This document shows positions 1 through 9,715 of a stretch of 64,000 nt of DNA, in pieces. The translations under genes were made by a program, and so were the position numbers. The number at the start of each line of letters is the position of its first letter. Position 1 is the stretch's first letter. Below the pieces are notes generated by a model that was not told the origin of the DNA, made no database searches, and was given only the letters and a program-made list of their open reading frames with translations. Location of the stretch: contig JABLUY010000160.1 of assembly GCA_013306675.1 (NCBI GenBank), positions 1-64,000 on the forward strand, written 5' to 3'. Source of the stretch: Thraustochytrium sp. TN22 (taxonomy: Eukaryota > Sar > Bigyra > Thraustochytrida > Thraustochytriidae).

Positions 1-47
<47 letters not shown>

Positions 48-48
48 C
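1..48. repeat. (AGGC)n microsatellite
   Basis: About twelve perfect copies of the tetranucleotide AGGC open the window. The same motif recurs as imperfect runs just before the AspRS start (about 901-957) and near 26020-26040, so it is a common simple repeat of this genome. The array probably continues to the left of the window. Confidence 0.95.
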
Positions 49-958
49 GGGCAGCAGGCTGCCCGCCAGGGCCTGGCAGGCGTGCTGTCGTATTGAACTC
101 GGACGCGGGCCCTGTGATGGCGCGATGATATCATTGATATGACTGCTTCCTGCCTGGTCGGGAGCGGTGATGTTGGCCCTCGGCCCGCGCTCGTGCCGTG
201 CCCCCCGCGCGCGAGAGACGATAGGCGCCAGGACCGCTGCGCAACGCACAATGCAGGGGGCATCGGCGACCCCCTGCCTCGCACGAAGTTACTGCTAACT
301 ACCTAGGACAACAGCACTGCACTGCACAGCACTGCACTACCACTGGCACTGGCAGTGCCTGCACTGCATGGCGCTTCTCGGGCAGTCGGTGCCTGGGTGC
401 AGTCACTGCAGTGCGGTGGCGAGGACTCTCTCAGAGCCTCGAGAGCCGCGGTTGCCACCGGCTTTGGCCGCTGACACGCACTTGGCCAATGGACGCTACG
501 CGACGGTCAGTGCCGCGGCGGCCAGTTGGCCGGCGCAAGCTGCACCAGTGACAGGCGGCTGGCGGACGGCCTGTGAGGCCCAGGCAACATGCATGGCCAT
601 GACTCGTGACTTGTCACCCGGCCGTGGCCGGCACGCTCGAGCTCGAGCTCGAGCTCGAGCTCGCGCGAGCGCTCGAGCGAGCGCTCGCGCTCTGTCACGG
701 TGGAGGAGGTCTAATGAGCCGCCGCTTGAGGACGTTAGGCCCGTTCTCGCGTTCCTGAGCACACCCGGGGCCCGCCGCTGACCATGCCTCGTGCAGACTC
801 GGACACCATGAACACGCAGATCGCGGAGTCGCGCGGCGTCGCGCGGCGCTCGCGGTGGCGGGCTTTGAGCAGGCGCGCGCGAGGACTAGCGGGCGGCGAG
901 GCCCGCAGGCAGGCTCGCAGGCAGGCAGGCCACAGGCAGGCAAGCAGGTAGGCAGGCG
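49..958. other. Intergenic region upstream of AspRS, simple repeats only
   Basis: No supported gene. It holds ACTGC/TGCAC-type runs at about 310-370, a (CTCGAG)n run at about 635-662 followed by GCGCTCGAGCG-type palindromic sequence, and AGGC-rich sequence directly before the AspRS start. The frames here are arginine/alanine-rich products of composition. The AspRS promoter should lie here, but I see no clear TATA element. Confidence 0.6.
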
Positions 959-3067
959 ATGCGCAGGTCGAGGGCACTGCTGGCCGCGGCCGCGCGGCGC
1001 GTGGTGGCGTGCGGCGAGGTGGACGCGCGGCTGGTGGGCAGCGAGATCGAGGCTCGGGGCTGGGTGCAGTCGTCGCGCAAGTTCGGGCCGCTGCTGTTCG
1101 TGAACCTGCGCGACGCCAAGGGCAGCGTGCAGCTCAAGTGGGATGCCAGCCAGGGCGGCGCGGCGCTCGAGGACCTGCACGAGGAGACCGTGGTCCGCGT
1201 GCGCGGCACGGTGGGCGCGCGGCCGGCCGACATGGTCAACGCGCGCATGCGCACGGGCGAGGTGGAGGTGCTCGTGCAGGAGCTCGAGGTGCTGAACCGG
1301 CCCGTCGTGCCGGCCGCGCTGCCGGTGGAGCGCTGGCTGCGGCCGCGCGGCGAGGACGTGAGCAAGAGCGAGGGCAAAAAGGGCAAGAAGAAGGAGGGCG
1401 GCGGCGGCCTCGCAAGCGCGCAAGCGCGCCTGCGCGCGCGCCACCTGGACCTGCGCGGCGCCGAGATGCAGCGCAACCTGCGTGTGCGCGCCTCGCTTCT
1501 GCAGGCCGCGCGCTGCGCGCTCACCGCGCCCGAGGCCGCCTTTGTCGAGGTGGAGACGCCCATGCTCTTCAAGGTGACGCCGGAGGGCGCGCGCGAGTTT
1601 CTCGTGCCCACGCGCCATGGCGCGCCCGGAACTTGCTTCGCGCTGCCGCAAAGCCCGCAGCAGTACAAGCAGCTGCTCATGGCCGGCGGCATCGAGCGCT
1701 ACTTCCAGGTGGCGCGCTGCTTCCGCGACGAGGACGGGCGCGCCGACCGTCAGCCCGAGTTCACGCAGCTCGACCTGGAGATGAGCTTCGCCGAGGCCGA
1801 CGACGTCATGCAGGCCGTTGAATCCGTCCTGCAGTCAGCCTCTAACGCCGCACTTGCCGAGGCGGACCGCTTCGCGCGCGCGCTGGAGGCGCCACCCGCT
1901 GACGCGGCCGGCCTCGCGGCCTGGGAGGCACGCTTTCTGCCGGCCACGCTCCGCGCCATGGCCCGCGATGTCGCCTGGCCGCTCCCGTCCATGACCTTCG
2001 AGGAGGCCATGCTGCGCTACGGCTCCGACAAGCCCGACACGCGCTTCGGTCTCGAGCTGGAGCCGGTCGCCGACCTGCCGCGCTTCCACGGCGCGCTCGC
2101 GCGCGCCGTCCGCCTGCCGCGCGACCTCGGCTGGGCGCCTAGCCGCAAGGCCTGGGAGGACTTCGCCGCCTCCATCCTGGCGGACGTGCCGAGCAAGCAA
2201 GCGCGCGTGGCCTTTGCGCTCCTGCGCGTCTCGCCCAAGTCTGGCGCCTGGGAGTCTGCGCGCCTCAGCGCGGCGCCGCCCGACGCGCTGCTGCCCCGAC
2301 TCACCAAATTTGACGAGGCCGAGAAGGCGGCGCTCCTCGCAGCGGCCGGGGCTGGGCCCGGCGACGCCGTGCTGCTCGCTGTGGCCGAGCCCGCCGCGCC
2401 CTCGCTGCCTGCGCGCGTGGCGCGCGACGCGCTCTGCGAGGCGCTTGGCCGTGCCCGCTTGGCCATCGCCGAGGCCACGGGCGCCCGCGCCGCCGCCGCC
2501 GCGGCGCGCCCGCTCGACCTTTTCTGGGTGCGCGATTTCCCCATGTTCGAGCTCGACGACGATGCTCGCCCGCAGTCCGTGCACCACCCCTTCACCATGC
2601 CCAACCCGGCCCACGCAAACGTGGTGCGCGCATTCAGCCGGCACGGCGCCGCCACCGCCAGCACAGCCGACGGGCCTTCGCTCGAGGACCTCCTTGCCGT
2701 TCACGCGCAACACTACGACCTCGTCTGCAACGGCGCCGAGCTCGGCGGCGGCTCTGTGCGCGTGCACAACGCCGCCTTCCAGCGCCACATCTTCGAGCAC
2801 GTGCTTGGCATCCCGGACGACCGCGTGGAGGCATACTTTGGTCACCTCCTTGCCGGGCTTGCCTCGGGCTGTCCGCCGCACGCAGGTATTGCGCTCGGCG
2901 TCGACCGGCTCTGCGCCGTGCTGCTCGAGACGCGCTCCATCGCCGATGTCATTGCCTTTCCCAAGTCCGCGGCGGGCCAGGAACCGCTCACGGGCGCCCC
3001 GACGCGCGTCCAGGACGACCATCTCGCCGCCTACCGTCTTCAAGTTCTAAAGGAAGAGGGAAAGTAA
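959..3067 (+). CDS. DARS2: Aspartyl-tRNA synthetase, bacterial/mitochondrial type
   Basis: Class II synthetase that charges tRNA-Asp, most likely in mitochondria. The 702-residue frame starts with ATG and a basic, alanine-rich N-terminus suited to organelle import. An OB-fold anticodon domain follows, then a short lysine/glycine-rich linker (KGKKKEGGGG). The catalytic core shows LPQSPQQYKQLLM and motif 2 (CFRDEDGRADRQPEFTQLD, about residues 250-270). YGSDKPDTRFG precedes a bacterial-type insert domain. The bacterial signature DFPMFE...HHPFTMP lies near residue 530 and motif 3 (GIALGVDRL) near residue 642. The insert and the HHPFT signature separate it from cytosolic eukaryotic AspRS. No intron is visible. 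Family and function are secure; mitochondrial location is inferred from the type and the N-terminus. Confidence 0.95.
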   Translation: MRRSRALLAAAARRVVACGEVDARLVGSEIEARGWVQSSRKFGPLLFVNLRDAKGSVQLKWDASQGGAALEDLHEETVVRVRGTVGARPADMVNARMRTGEVEVLVQELEVLNRPVVPAALPVERWLRPRGEDVSKSEGKKGKKKEGGGGLASAQARLRARHLDLRGAEMQRNLRVRASLLQAARCALTAPEAAFVEVETPMLFKVTPEGAREFLVPTRHGAPGTCFALPQSPQQYKQLLMAGGIERYFQVARCFRDEDGRADRQPEFTQLDLEMSFAEADDVMQAVESVLQSASNAALAEADRFARALEAPPADAAGLAAWEARFLPATLRAMARDVAWPLPSMTFEEAMLRYGSDKPDTRFGLELEPVADLPRFHGALARAVRLPRDLGWAPSRKAWEDFAASILADVPSKQARVAFALLRVSPKSGAWESARLSAAPPDALLPRLTKFDEAEKAALLAAAGAGPGDAVLLAVAEPAAPSLPARVARDALCEALGRARLAIAEATGARAAAAAARPLDLFWVRDFPMFELDDDARPQSVHHPFTMPNPAHANVVRAFSRHGAATASTADGPSLEDLLAVHAQHYDLVCNGAELGGGSVRVHNAAFQRHIFEHVLGIPDDRVEAYFGHLLAGLASGCPPHAGIALGVDRLCAVLLETRSIADVIAFPKSAAGQEPLTGAPTRVQDDHLAAYRLQVLKEEGK

Positions 3068-3326
3068 GCACGTCCGTAGCAGCCTGACTTTAGTAGATCC
3101 AAAAGCTTCGTTAGTGACGGCCACGACGGCCAACATCAGCCAGCGTTTTCGTGCTTGGTCGCTTCTGCTGCCCTAGGCTAGGCCTTGACTCACTACTCAC
3201 GGCCAAGTTCGAGTCGCAATTGGCAAAAAATGGAGCTGGCTGGCCAAAGCGCAAAAGCGCGCCGCCGCCGCTGCCTCCGACCGGCAGCTCGGCGCAGCGC
3301 AGTAAGCCGCGGGCAGCGACGCCAGC

Positions 3327-3587
3327 ATGTGCCGCGAGTGCGCGCAGGAGGCACTGCCTGACCGAGGGCGCACGTGCCTGGATGCGGGCGCGTACCTCTT
3401 GAACTGGGCGGGCTGCGGCGCCTGCGGGCTCACAAACATGCCAACAGCCCAGGCGCGCCGCGTTGAGGTCGAAGACGACGAGGACGAGGAGGAGAGGGGC
3501 AACGGTGGCGTGGCGAACGGCGCTCTGCAGGCCGCCAGTACCGGTCCGAGTCGGGAACAACATGAACATCATCAGCAGCATTATCAT

Positions 3588-3622
<35 letters not shown>

Positions 3623-3992
3623 CTCCACCTACGAGGAGACCACCACCTTTGAGCACGTATGCAGCGGGTGCGGGCACGTCGTGTGCGAGCACTTTTACCG
3701 CTTCACCGCGAGCGGGCAGCGCCAGGAGTTCTTCATGGAGTGTGTGTTGTGCGGTCGCGGCGCCGACGAAAAGTTTCTCGACGCACTGGACCCCCGCGAC
3801 CCAGATCGCACGGTCTCGGGTTCGAGCCGTCTGAACGGCAGCAGCCACGACAACGACGCGCCCGATGAGGGCGCGCCAGCCCGGCCCAACGCCGCGCAAG
3901 TGACCGCTGGACTGGCCGCCATGATTGCCAGCGTCCACGTGAACGGCCACGAGTCCGGTGAAAATGAGGACCAAGATGACGACTGGAGCTGA
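3327..3992 (+). CDS. CHURC1: Churchill-domain zinc protein
   Basis: Resembles Churchill, a small zinc-binding protein known in vertebrates as a transcription-related developmental factor; its role in protists is not established. The start MCRECAQEALPDRGRTC carries the paired N-terminal cysteines that follow the initiator Met in the family. Next come LNWAGCGAC and, after a break, the second half: HVCSGCGHVVCEHFYRF and CVLCGRGAD, with FMEC between. The family is about 110 residues. This protein is 221 because of an acidic insert plus ten consecutive glutamines between the halves (about residues 45-100) and a polar C-terminal extension. Its stop lies 41 bp from the stop of the convergent FHA gene. 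Family assignment rests on the cysteine pattern and flanking residues; the glutamine run could vary between strains. Confidence 0.85.
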
Positions 3993-4033
3993 GCCAACAA
4001 ACAGCCTGTATCTTCTTCTACCCAAGCTTGCTC

Positions 4034-6139
4034 TTATTTCACGACCTCGTCCTCGTCCTCGTCGTAATTGGACTGCTCTGTTTGCAGAAGAAACTTGCGC
4101 TGCTTGGTCTGTTGGCCGTTTTCGGTCATCTTGACGACGCCCTCGGAGCCCGCCTCCTTGGGCGACGAAGCGCTGTTCTCAATGAACATGCGCTTGCGCT
4201 TGACGGACGCAGCGAGCAGGTCCTTTTCGGCGCCGGCCTGTGTCGCCCCCGACACGACTTGCTGCGCCCATGGTGCTCCTGCTACGCCTGCTGATGTGAT
4301 GGCGGCGGCCTCGGCGCCGTCGTCGCCCCCGGTGCCGCCCTCGTCGGCGCCGCCCTCGTCGGCGCCGCCCTCGTCGACGCCGCCCTCGCTGGCCTCATCC
4401 TCAAACGGGTTCTGTGTCGGAGCACTGGCCACCACCTCCTGCTCGTCCTCCTCCTCCTTCCCTTCCTCGCCTTCGGTCTCGGCGTCGCCTGCCGCATTGC
4501 CGGCTGGGTCGGGCGCATCTGTAGAGGTCATGTGGGAAGCGTTAAACGTCGCGAACGCTCCGGATGAGGCGCTCTGCTGTCCTTGCTGGTTGCCCTGGTC
4601 TCCCTCAGCGCTGGTTCGCCCCGCGGCGCCCCCGGCGACCGCGCCCGCCTCCGTCTGCGTGGCCTGTGCCGCCATCTCCTCGTCCGCGTCAACAGCGTTG
4701 GGCGCGGCAGGCGCGCCCACCTGCGTGGCCAGGACGTCGCCGACCTGCGTCGCAGCGCCGACCTGCGTATCGGCGCCGACCTGCGTGGTGGTCGCGACAT
4801 GCGCGTCCCCGATCTGCGTCGCAAAGTCTGCGCTCCCATCGCCACCGTCGCCGTCGCCGTCCCTATCATCATCCTCGCCGTCGGACATGTCCCTGTCGCA
4901 ACTCTTTTGCGTGGCGATGATTTCCGGCGAGGCGCTCCGGCTGACTGCTGGCTTCGGAGGCTCCGTGTCGGCAGGTGCGAGCGAGGGCCGAGGCATGGCG
5001 CGACTGGGTGGGGGCTCGAGCATCTGGTTGACAGCTTCGAGGTCTTTACAATGCCCCATGGTGAGCGCGAAGATGGCTTCGGTGAATTGATCGATGACCG
5101 GCTGCACGCGTGCTGACGCCGCCATATTCACTGCTCGTGCCTTGGACTGTGCCTGGTCGATGCGGTCCTGCAAAAAGTCTGCGTGCGCGCGCATCTCGGT
5201 GAGCTGCGAGCGCAGCTCGTTGATGGTCACTTGCCAGCGGTGGGCCTTGCTCTCTTCTAGCTCCTCCTTGGCAGCGGCCAGTGCCTGGGTCACCTTTTCA
5301 TGCTCGGCCGCCTGAGCCTCCATCTCCGCCTTGTGCTGTGCGACAGCATCCTCCAGCCTGTTGACAGAGCTGCTCTTCTCGCGCAGCTGGGCTTCCAGGG
5401 CAGCCCGCGTCTTCTGCAGTTCGTGCTTGAACTTGAGCTCAGCCTCCTCCTTCTCGTTCGCCAGTCGAGCGCTATTCGCGCTCGCGTCGTCGCGCTCCTT
5501 GGTGAGCTTAGATGCACGGTCTCGCTCCGCCGCGGCATCGCGCCGTGCCTGTGCCATGGCCTCCTGGGCGACCTCGACCTCGCGTTTGAGGTCGGCGAGG
5601 CGCTTGTCGTACTCGCTGCGAAGGCCGATGACCTCTGCTTCGAAGGCCTTGCGATTCTTGCGCATCTCTTCCATGAGTCTCATTTGGCGTTCCGCGGCGC
5701 CCCCTGCCGCGGGTCCCGGTTGCGCAGGGGCCGCATCCGCGGCGAGCGGCTCGAATTGGAACTGGTGCAGCTGCTTGGACGAGGTGTTCTTGGCGTGCAC
5801 GGAGAGCACGATGCAATCGCCGGCCTTGAGCGCAATACGGTCGCCCTTGGTGACTCGGTGCCTGTTCACATAGGTCCCGTTCGTGCTCGCGTCCTGCAGC
5901 TCGTAGGCCGGGCCGCCGCCGCTGCCGCCGCCCAGACGCAGCACGCAGTGCCTACCGGACACGATGGGCTCCTGCAGCACGACGCGGCAGTGCTCCGGGT
6001 CGCGCCCAATCCAGAACTCGGGCGCGTCCAGGACCACGTCCGCCTCCTCGCTCACCACATCCCAGTGCTCGTTCACGCGCGTGTGCCGGAGGCGGCCCCA
6101 GACGCTGGCCGCGGCGCGCGGCTCCGCCTTGAAGGACAT
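4034..6139 (-). CDS. FHA-domain coiled-coil protein with TQ cluster
   Basis: A 701-residue protein. The start is the first in-frame ATG (MSFKAEP); the frame stays open upstream without an earlier ATG. Residues about 35-120 form an FHA phosphothreonine-binding domain: WIGRDPEHCRVVL, IVSGRHCVLRL and DASTNGTYVN hold the usual Arg, Ser-Gly-x-His and Asn-Gly positions. A long charged coiled coil covers about 150-350. The tail is acidic and low complexity with nine TQ dipeptides, five in an ATQVG-like run, and a basic KRKR motif near the end. FHA plus clustered TQ sites is the layout of DNA-damage mediators and Rad53/Chk2-type proteins, TQ being a PI3K-like kinase target. No kinase or BRCT domain is present, so a checkpoint or adaptor role is inference. 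No named orthologue recognised. Confidence 0.8.
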   Translation of the reverse strand: MSFKAEPRAAASVWGRLRHTRVNEHWDVVSEEADVVLDAPEFWIGRDPEHCRVVLQEPIVSGRHCVLRLGGGSGGGPAYELQDASTNGTYVNRHRVTKGDRIALKAGDCIVLSVHAKNTSSKQLHQFQFEPLAADAAPAQPGPAAGGAAERQMRLMEEMRKNRKAFEAEVIGLRSEYDKRLADLKREVEVAQEAMAQARRDAAAERDRASKLTKERDDASANSARLANEKEEAELKFKHELQKTRAALEAQLREKSSSVNRLEDAVAQHKAEMEAQAAEHEKVTQALAAAKEELEESKAHRWQVTINELRSQLTEMRAHADFLQDRIDQAQSKARAVNMAASARVQPVIDQFTEAIFALTMGHCKDLEAVNQMLEPPPSRAMPRPSLAPADTEPPKPAVSRSASPEIIATQKSCDRDMSDGEDDDRDGDGDGGDGSADFATQIGDAHVATTTQVGADTQVGAATQVGDVLATQVGAPAAPNAVDADEEMAAQATQTEAGAVAGGAAGRTSAEGDQGNQQGQQSASSGAFATFNASHMTSTDAPDPAGNAAGDAETEGEEGKEEEDEQEVVASAPTQNPFEDEASEGGVDEGGADEGGADEGGTGGDDGAEAAAITSAGVAGAPWAQQVVSGATQAGAEKDLLAASVKRKRMFIENSASSPKEAGSEGVVKMTENGQQTKQRKFLLQTEQSNYDEDEDEVVK

Positions 6140-6467
6140 GGCGCGAGCTCCCGGCGGCGCGCCCAACCCCCGCGCTGCTGACCAAGAACGCCGCCGCCGC
6201 CGCTGCCGCAGCCGCTGCCGCCGCCGCCGCCGCCGCCGCCGCCGCAGCCGCCGCCGCCACGCGAGCGCCGCGCGAGCGCCACGCGACGGACCCCGCTCTG
6301 CTGGCGCGCGCGCCTAACCACGGCGCCCGAGAGAGGTGGCGACTCGGAGTCCTGCCTGGCAGAGCCGCGTTCGAAATTCGAAATTCGATTCCGAGTTCAA
6401 GTTCAAAACCAACGCCAGCGCGCCCGGCGCTGCTGCTGGCGCTGGCGGCGGCGGCGGCGGCGAGGGC

Positions 6468-6498
<31 letters not shown>

Positions 6499-6608
6499 GC
6501 GGTCTCAGCAGCAGCAGCGGCAGCGAGCGGCGAGCAGGCAAGCAGGCAAGCAGGCGCGGCGCGAGCGCCGCTGCTCGAGTCCACCAGCACAGGCTGGCGC
6601 CACCAGGC
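6140..6608. promoter_or_regulatory. Divergent promoter between FHA and PGAP1 genes
   Basis: A 469-bp divergent intergenic region. It contains a (CCG)n-rich block at about 6188-6255, GGC-rich sequence at about 6435-6495 and a short AAATTCGAAATTCGA stretch near 6371. The PGAP1 frame is open through part of it from a GTG, but the glycine- and alanine-rich translation looks like 5' leader rather than protein. Both promoters must lie here; no TATA box is obvious. Confidence 0.5.
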
Positions 6609-9287
6609 ATGGCGGGCCGCTGGACGGCGGCGGCGGCGGCCGTGGTGTGGGCGCTGTGCACGGCGTGTCTGGCAGGCGTGCTGCTGGGCGTCCGTGAGCT
6701 CCTTGTGGAGCTGCCCGCGCGCCCCAATGCCTGTACCATGACGTACATGCAGCCCAACTTCTACCCGGTGCCCATGGTGAACCGGTCCACGCTCGCCTAC
6801 AAATACCGCCTGCTGCAATACGCGCATGGCCCGCTCAGCGATGAGGACCGCGCGCTGCGCTCGGACCGCGTACTTGTCTTCGTGCCGGGCAGCGCGGGCT
6901 CCAGCGGCCAGGTGCGATCCATCGGCCGCGAGGTGATGGATGCGCTCTTGGCGAGTGGCCAGTCTCGCACTGCCATTGCGATCTACACGCTCGACTTTGC
7001 CGACGAGCCATCCGCGCTCAGCGGCCTCTTCATTCAGGACCAGACCGCCTTCCTCAAGGACGCGCTTCGCGTCGTTGGCGAGCGTCATGCGCAGCCGCGC
7101 GTGCTCCTCTTTGCGCACTCCATGGGAGGCATTGTGGCTCGCGAGGCAATTCTCGCCCTGGACCAGGGCGACTTGCTCTCAGTCGCCTCTGAGGACGTGC
7201 TGATGGACGAGCGAGAGGCGAACGCTAGCGATGCGCTGGGGCCGGAGGCAGTGCAGACGGAAGCGGAGGTCGAGGAGGCGCCGCAGGCCGAAGAGGAGCT
7301 CAAGGAGGAGGAAGCGCCTTTGGCGCCTGAGATTCCCCAGGCCGAAGAGATGTCTCTGGGTTCTCAGATGCCTGGGACCTCTGAGGCAGCTCCGGCAAAA
7401 CAAGTGGAGCCTGCAGTGAACATTCGAGCGCTCCTCTCCATGAGCACCCCGCATGCGGCCCCGGTAGTGGGTGCCGACGTCCTCCTCGCGTACATTTACC
7501 ACGCGCTAGGCGCCCACGAGGACAGCGAGCGTGTGTACGTGTCCGTGGCGGGCGGGTACCGTGACGTGCTTGTACCGAGTGCGCTAGCGCAACTGGACAA
7601 GCGGCAGTACCCGCAGAGCGCTTCAGCACTGACGAGTCTCCTGCCGGGCGTGGAGAAGTCTACGGACCACCTCGCGATCCTGTGGTGCAACGAGCTGGTG
7701 AAGCGTCTCGCCAAGCACGTGGTCGATATTTTGGACGGCGATGAAACGACCGTGCTGGAGTCGCCGGGCTTCAAGGGCAAGAAAATCCCTCGCGCCGGGT
7801 ATTCACGCGCCGAGGCGGAGGCGCTCAGGTCGGAGTTCTCAAAGGGCGGGCTGATCGAGTTTTTTACGGACGAGATGGCGCGCAAGCACTTGCTGCAGGT
7901 GCTGCCGGGCATGTTCGCAAGCATGCTGAGTCTGGTCCTGGTCGCGGCGGGCGCCTCACCGTTGGAGTTCGCAGGCTACGCGGCCGCGCTCGCGACGGCC
8001 TCGGCGCTCTTGGTCGAGGCACCAAGCGGGACAGGCTGGGCGGTGATTGGCGTGGCGGCCGCGAGTGGGCTCTCCTTGGCCAGCGTGCTACTGGTTGCTG
8101 GGCAGATTCTCTTTCGCTGGGTCGGCCGCTTCGCGGGGTGGGCTCCGCACGCTCTTCTCGGCGCGCTGCTGGCCGGCAAGGTGTCGTGGGGCGACGCTGG
8201 CCTGCCGTCTGGAGAGGATTGGCTTGCGGCCGCCTTTCTCGTGCTGCTAGGCTACACGGTGGTTCTCGCGGTGGCGAACCTGGGCGCGGCCCGGTCGCTG
8301 CGCAACTTTGAGGCTGGCTTGAGCGCACAGCACTATCAGGTGCTCTTCGCGCTCGCGTATGCGCCAGCACTCGTTGTGGGCGTTGGACCTGCGATGTACT
8401 GCGCGCTGGTTCTGCTGCGTCCCTCACTAACGTTCAGCGATCACTTCCCCCTGGCTGCGGAGCGGCGCAGCCGCGGCACCATCCACGGCGTGCTGGACAG
8501 CGAGCTGCCGGAGACGATCGTGCCGGGGGACCTTCGCGCCGACGCGACGCTGCAAGACAGCGGGCGTTGGCTGCTTTTGTGGAGCGCCGCCCTGCTGGTC
8601 CCGGTGGCGCTGCACCTGCATGGGCTGCTCTACTACCCGCAGTTCGCGGCGCCAGAGAAGGTTCTCGACTCGCAATATCAGTACGTGCGGGTGAAGCCGC
8701 CACCCAAGAAGGAGCGCGAGGGCCCGGCGCCGGAGGATTTTGACTTCGGGCCTTCGGCGCCCAAGACCAAGTCGCGTCGGCCCAAGGGTGGCGCGGCGGC
8801 CGGCGAGCGCGCCATTGTGACAGCTGAGGAGCGAGCGAACGGCGCTATCGAGTTCGACGACTCTGATTACATCGCCGAGAGTTCCTTTCGCATCGTGCGG
8901 CTTCCTGGGGGCGACACCGTGCAGGTGGACGACCTGGGAAGCGAGCCCCGCGTCGTGAACTACGCCGAGGACGCCGTCCCGCTCATTGAGGAGCCCACCG
9001 CCGCAGACAGCGGCGCTGGCGGCCTGGTGTGCGAGCTGCACCAGCGCGTGCGATGCGCCGTCAAGGCCTTTCCCGATTTGCTCTGGCTGCGGGCGCTTTT
9101 GGGCGGAGCCGCGATGATGGCGTTGATTCTCGCGCCGGCGCACCTGTACGTGCTTCCGGCTCTGGCTGCCATCGTCGCCACCGCGTGCGTGCTCACGCGG
9201 TGGGAGACCCAGGGCGCGGAGCGTTTTGTTCGCAAGCGCGTGCAGCGCAGGCCAGGAGAGGCGGCGTCAGGTTCAAGCCCAAACTAG
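6609..9287 (+). CDS. PGAP1: GPI inositol-deacylase (PGAP1 / Bst1p)
   Basis: ER membrane lipase that removes the acyl chain from the inositol of GPI anchors, allowing anchored proteins to leave the ER. The ATG chosen gives MAGRWTAAAAAVVW, a clean signal anchor (about residues 5-27), followed by the family start of the luminal domain, ACTMTYMQPNFYPV. The frame is open further upstream but only into low-complexity sequence. The hydrolase core has VFVPGSAGSSGQVRS and the nucleophile elbow LLFAHSMGG, with Ser171 as likely nucleophile. STPHAAPVVGAD follows an acidic, proline-rich insert of about 65 residues that looks lineage specific. Several hydrophobic segments follow from about residue 430, as expected for the multi-pass C-terminal half. 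At 892 residues it is near the family length. Confidence 0.92.
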   Translation: MAGRWTAAAAAVVWALCTACLAGVLLGVRELLVELPARPNACTMTYMQPNFYPVPMVNRSTLAYKYRLLQYAHGPLSDEDRALRSDRVLVFVPGSAGSSGQVRSIGREVMDALLASGQSRTAIAIYTLDFADEPSALSGLFIQDQTAFLKDALRVVGERHAQPRVLLFAHSMGGIVAREAILALDQGDLLSVASEDVLMDEREANASDALGPEAVQTEAEVEEAPQAEEELKEEEAPLAPEIPQAEEMSLGSQMPGTSEAAPAKQVEPAVNIRALLSMSTPHAAPVVGADVLLAYIYHALGAHEDSERVYVSVAGGYRDVLVPSALAQLDKRQYPQSASALTSLLPGVEKSTDHLAILWCNELVKRLAKHVVDILDGDETTVLESPGFKGKKIPRAGYSRAEAEALRSEFSKGGLIEFFTDEMARKHLLQVLPGMFASMLSLVLVAAGASPLEFAGYAAALATASALLVEAPSGTGWAVIGVAAASGLSLASVLLVAGQILFRWVGRFAGWAPHALLGALLAGKVSWGDAGLPSGEDWLAAAFLVLLGYTVVLAVANLGAARSLRNFEAGLSAQHYQVLFALAYAPALVVGVGPAMYCALVLLRPSLTFSDHFPLAAERRSRGTIHGVLDSELPETIVPGDLRADATLQDSGRWLLLWSAALLVPVALHLHGLLYYPQFAAPEKVLDSQYQYVRVKPPPKKEREGPAPEDFDFGPSAPKTKSRRPKGGAAAGERAIVTAEERANGAIEFDDSDYIAESSFRIVRLPGGDTVQVDDLGSEPRVVNYAEDAVPLIEEPTAADSGAGGLVCELHQRVRCAVKAFPDLLWLRALLGGAAMMALILAPAHLYVLPALAAIVATACVLTRWETQGAERFVRKRVQRRPGEAASGSSPN

Positions 9288-9325
9288 GTAGAGCGAGCGC
9301 ATCGTTGCCAAAGCTAAGGTTGATC

Positions 9326-9493
9326 ATGACGGATGACGAGAGAGAGCAACAGGAGGAAAGCAACATGCATGAGGAAAGCAACATGCATGACGAAGGCAAC
9401 ATGCATGAGGAAATCAACACGCATGACGAAAAACCTACCCCAGGAGGCCAAGTCTTGGGGAGGGGGAAAGTGCGAGCAGCGAGGAGCAAGTGA
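9326..9493 (+). repeat. 18-bp tandem repeat downstream of PGAP1, in a small ORF
   Basis: Four copies of an 18-bp unit related to GAGGAAAGCAACATGCAT occupy about 9353-9424, starting 65 bp after the PGAP1 stop. Because 18 is a multiple of three, a 55-residue ATG frame (9326-9493) reads through them as EESNMH-like hexapeptides. It is most simply a minisatellite in the PGAP1 3' UTR; whether the small frame is translated cannot be judged. Confidence 0.7.
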
Positions 9494-9715
9494 AGAGCTC
9501 GCTCACAGTCGTGGCTTGGTTCATGCACAGCTCCAGGCGAAGCTCGTTGCCGCTGAGCGACTACGAAAATCAAAATCAAATGCACAAAAGAAAAGAAAAG
9601 AAGAGACGTGGGTCCCCCACCGTTGGTGGGACAAGCAAGGCAAGGTGTGGTGCTGGTTCATGCTCAATCAATGTCAGAGACGAGGGTTGAGGTTATAAAG
9701 TTGTAGTCCGAGCGT

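Noticed and set aside
3806-3834. tRNA B-box-like sequence GGGTTCGAGCC
   Set aside because: It lies inside the Churchill coding sequence, with no matching A box or acceptor stem nearby.
6336-6608. N-terminal extension of PGAP1 from a GTG
   Set aside because: It translates to glycine/serine low complexity, has no ATG, and precedes a good signal anchor that starts at the downstream ATG.
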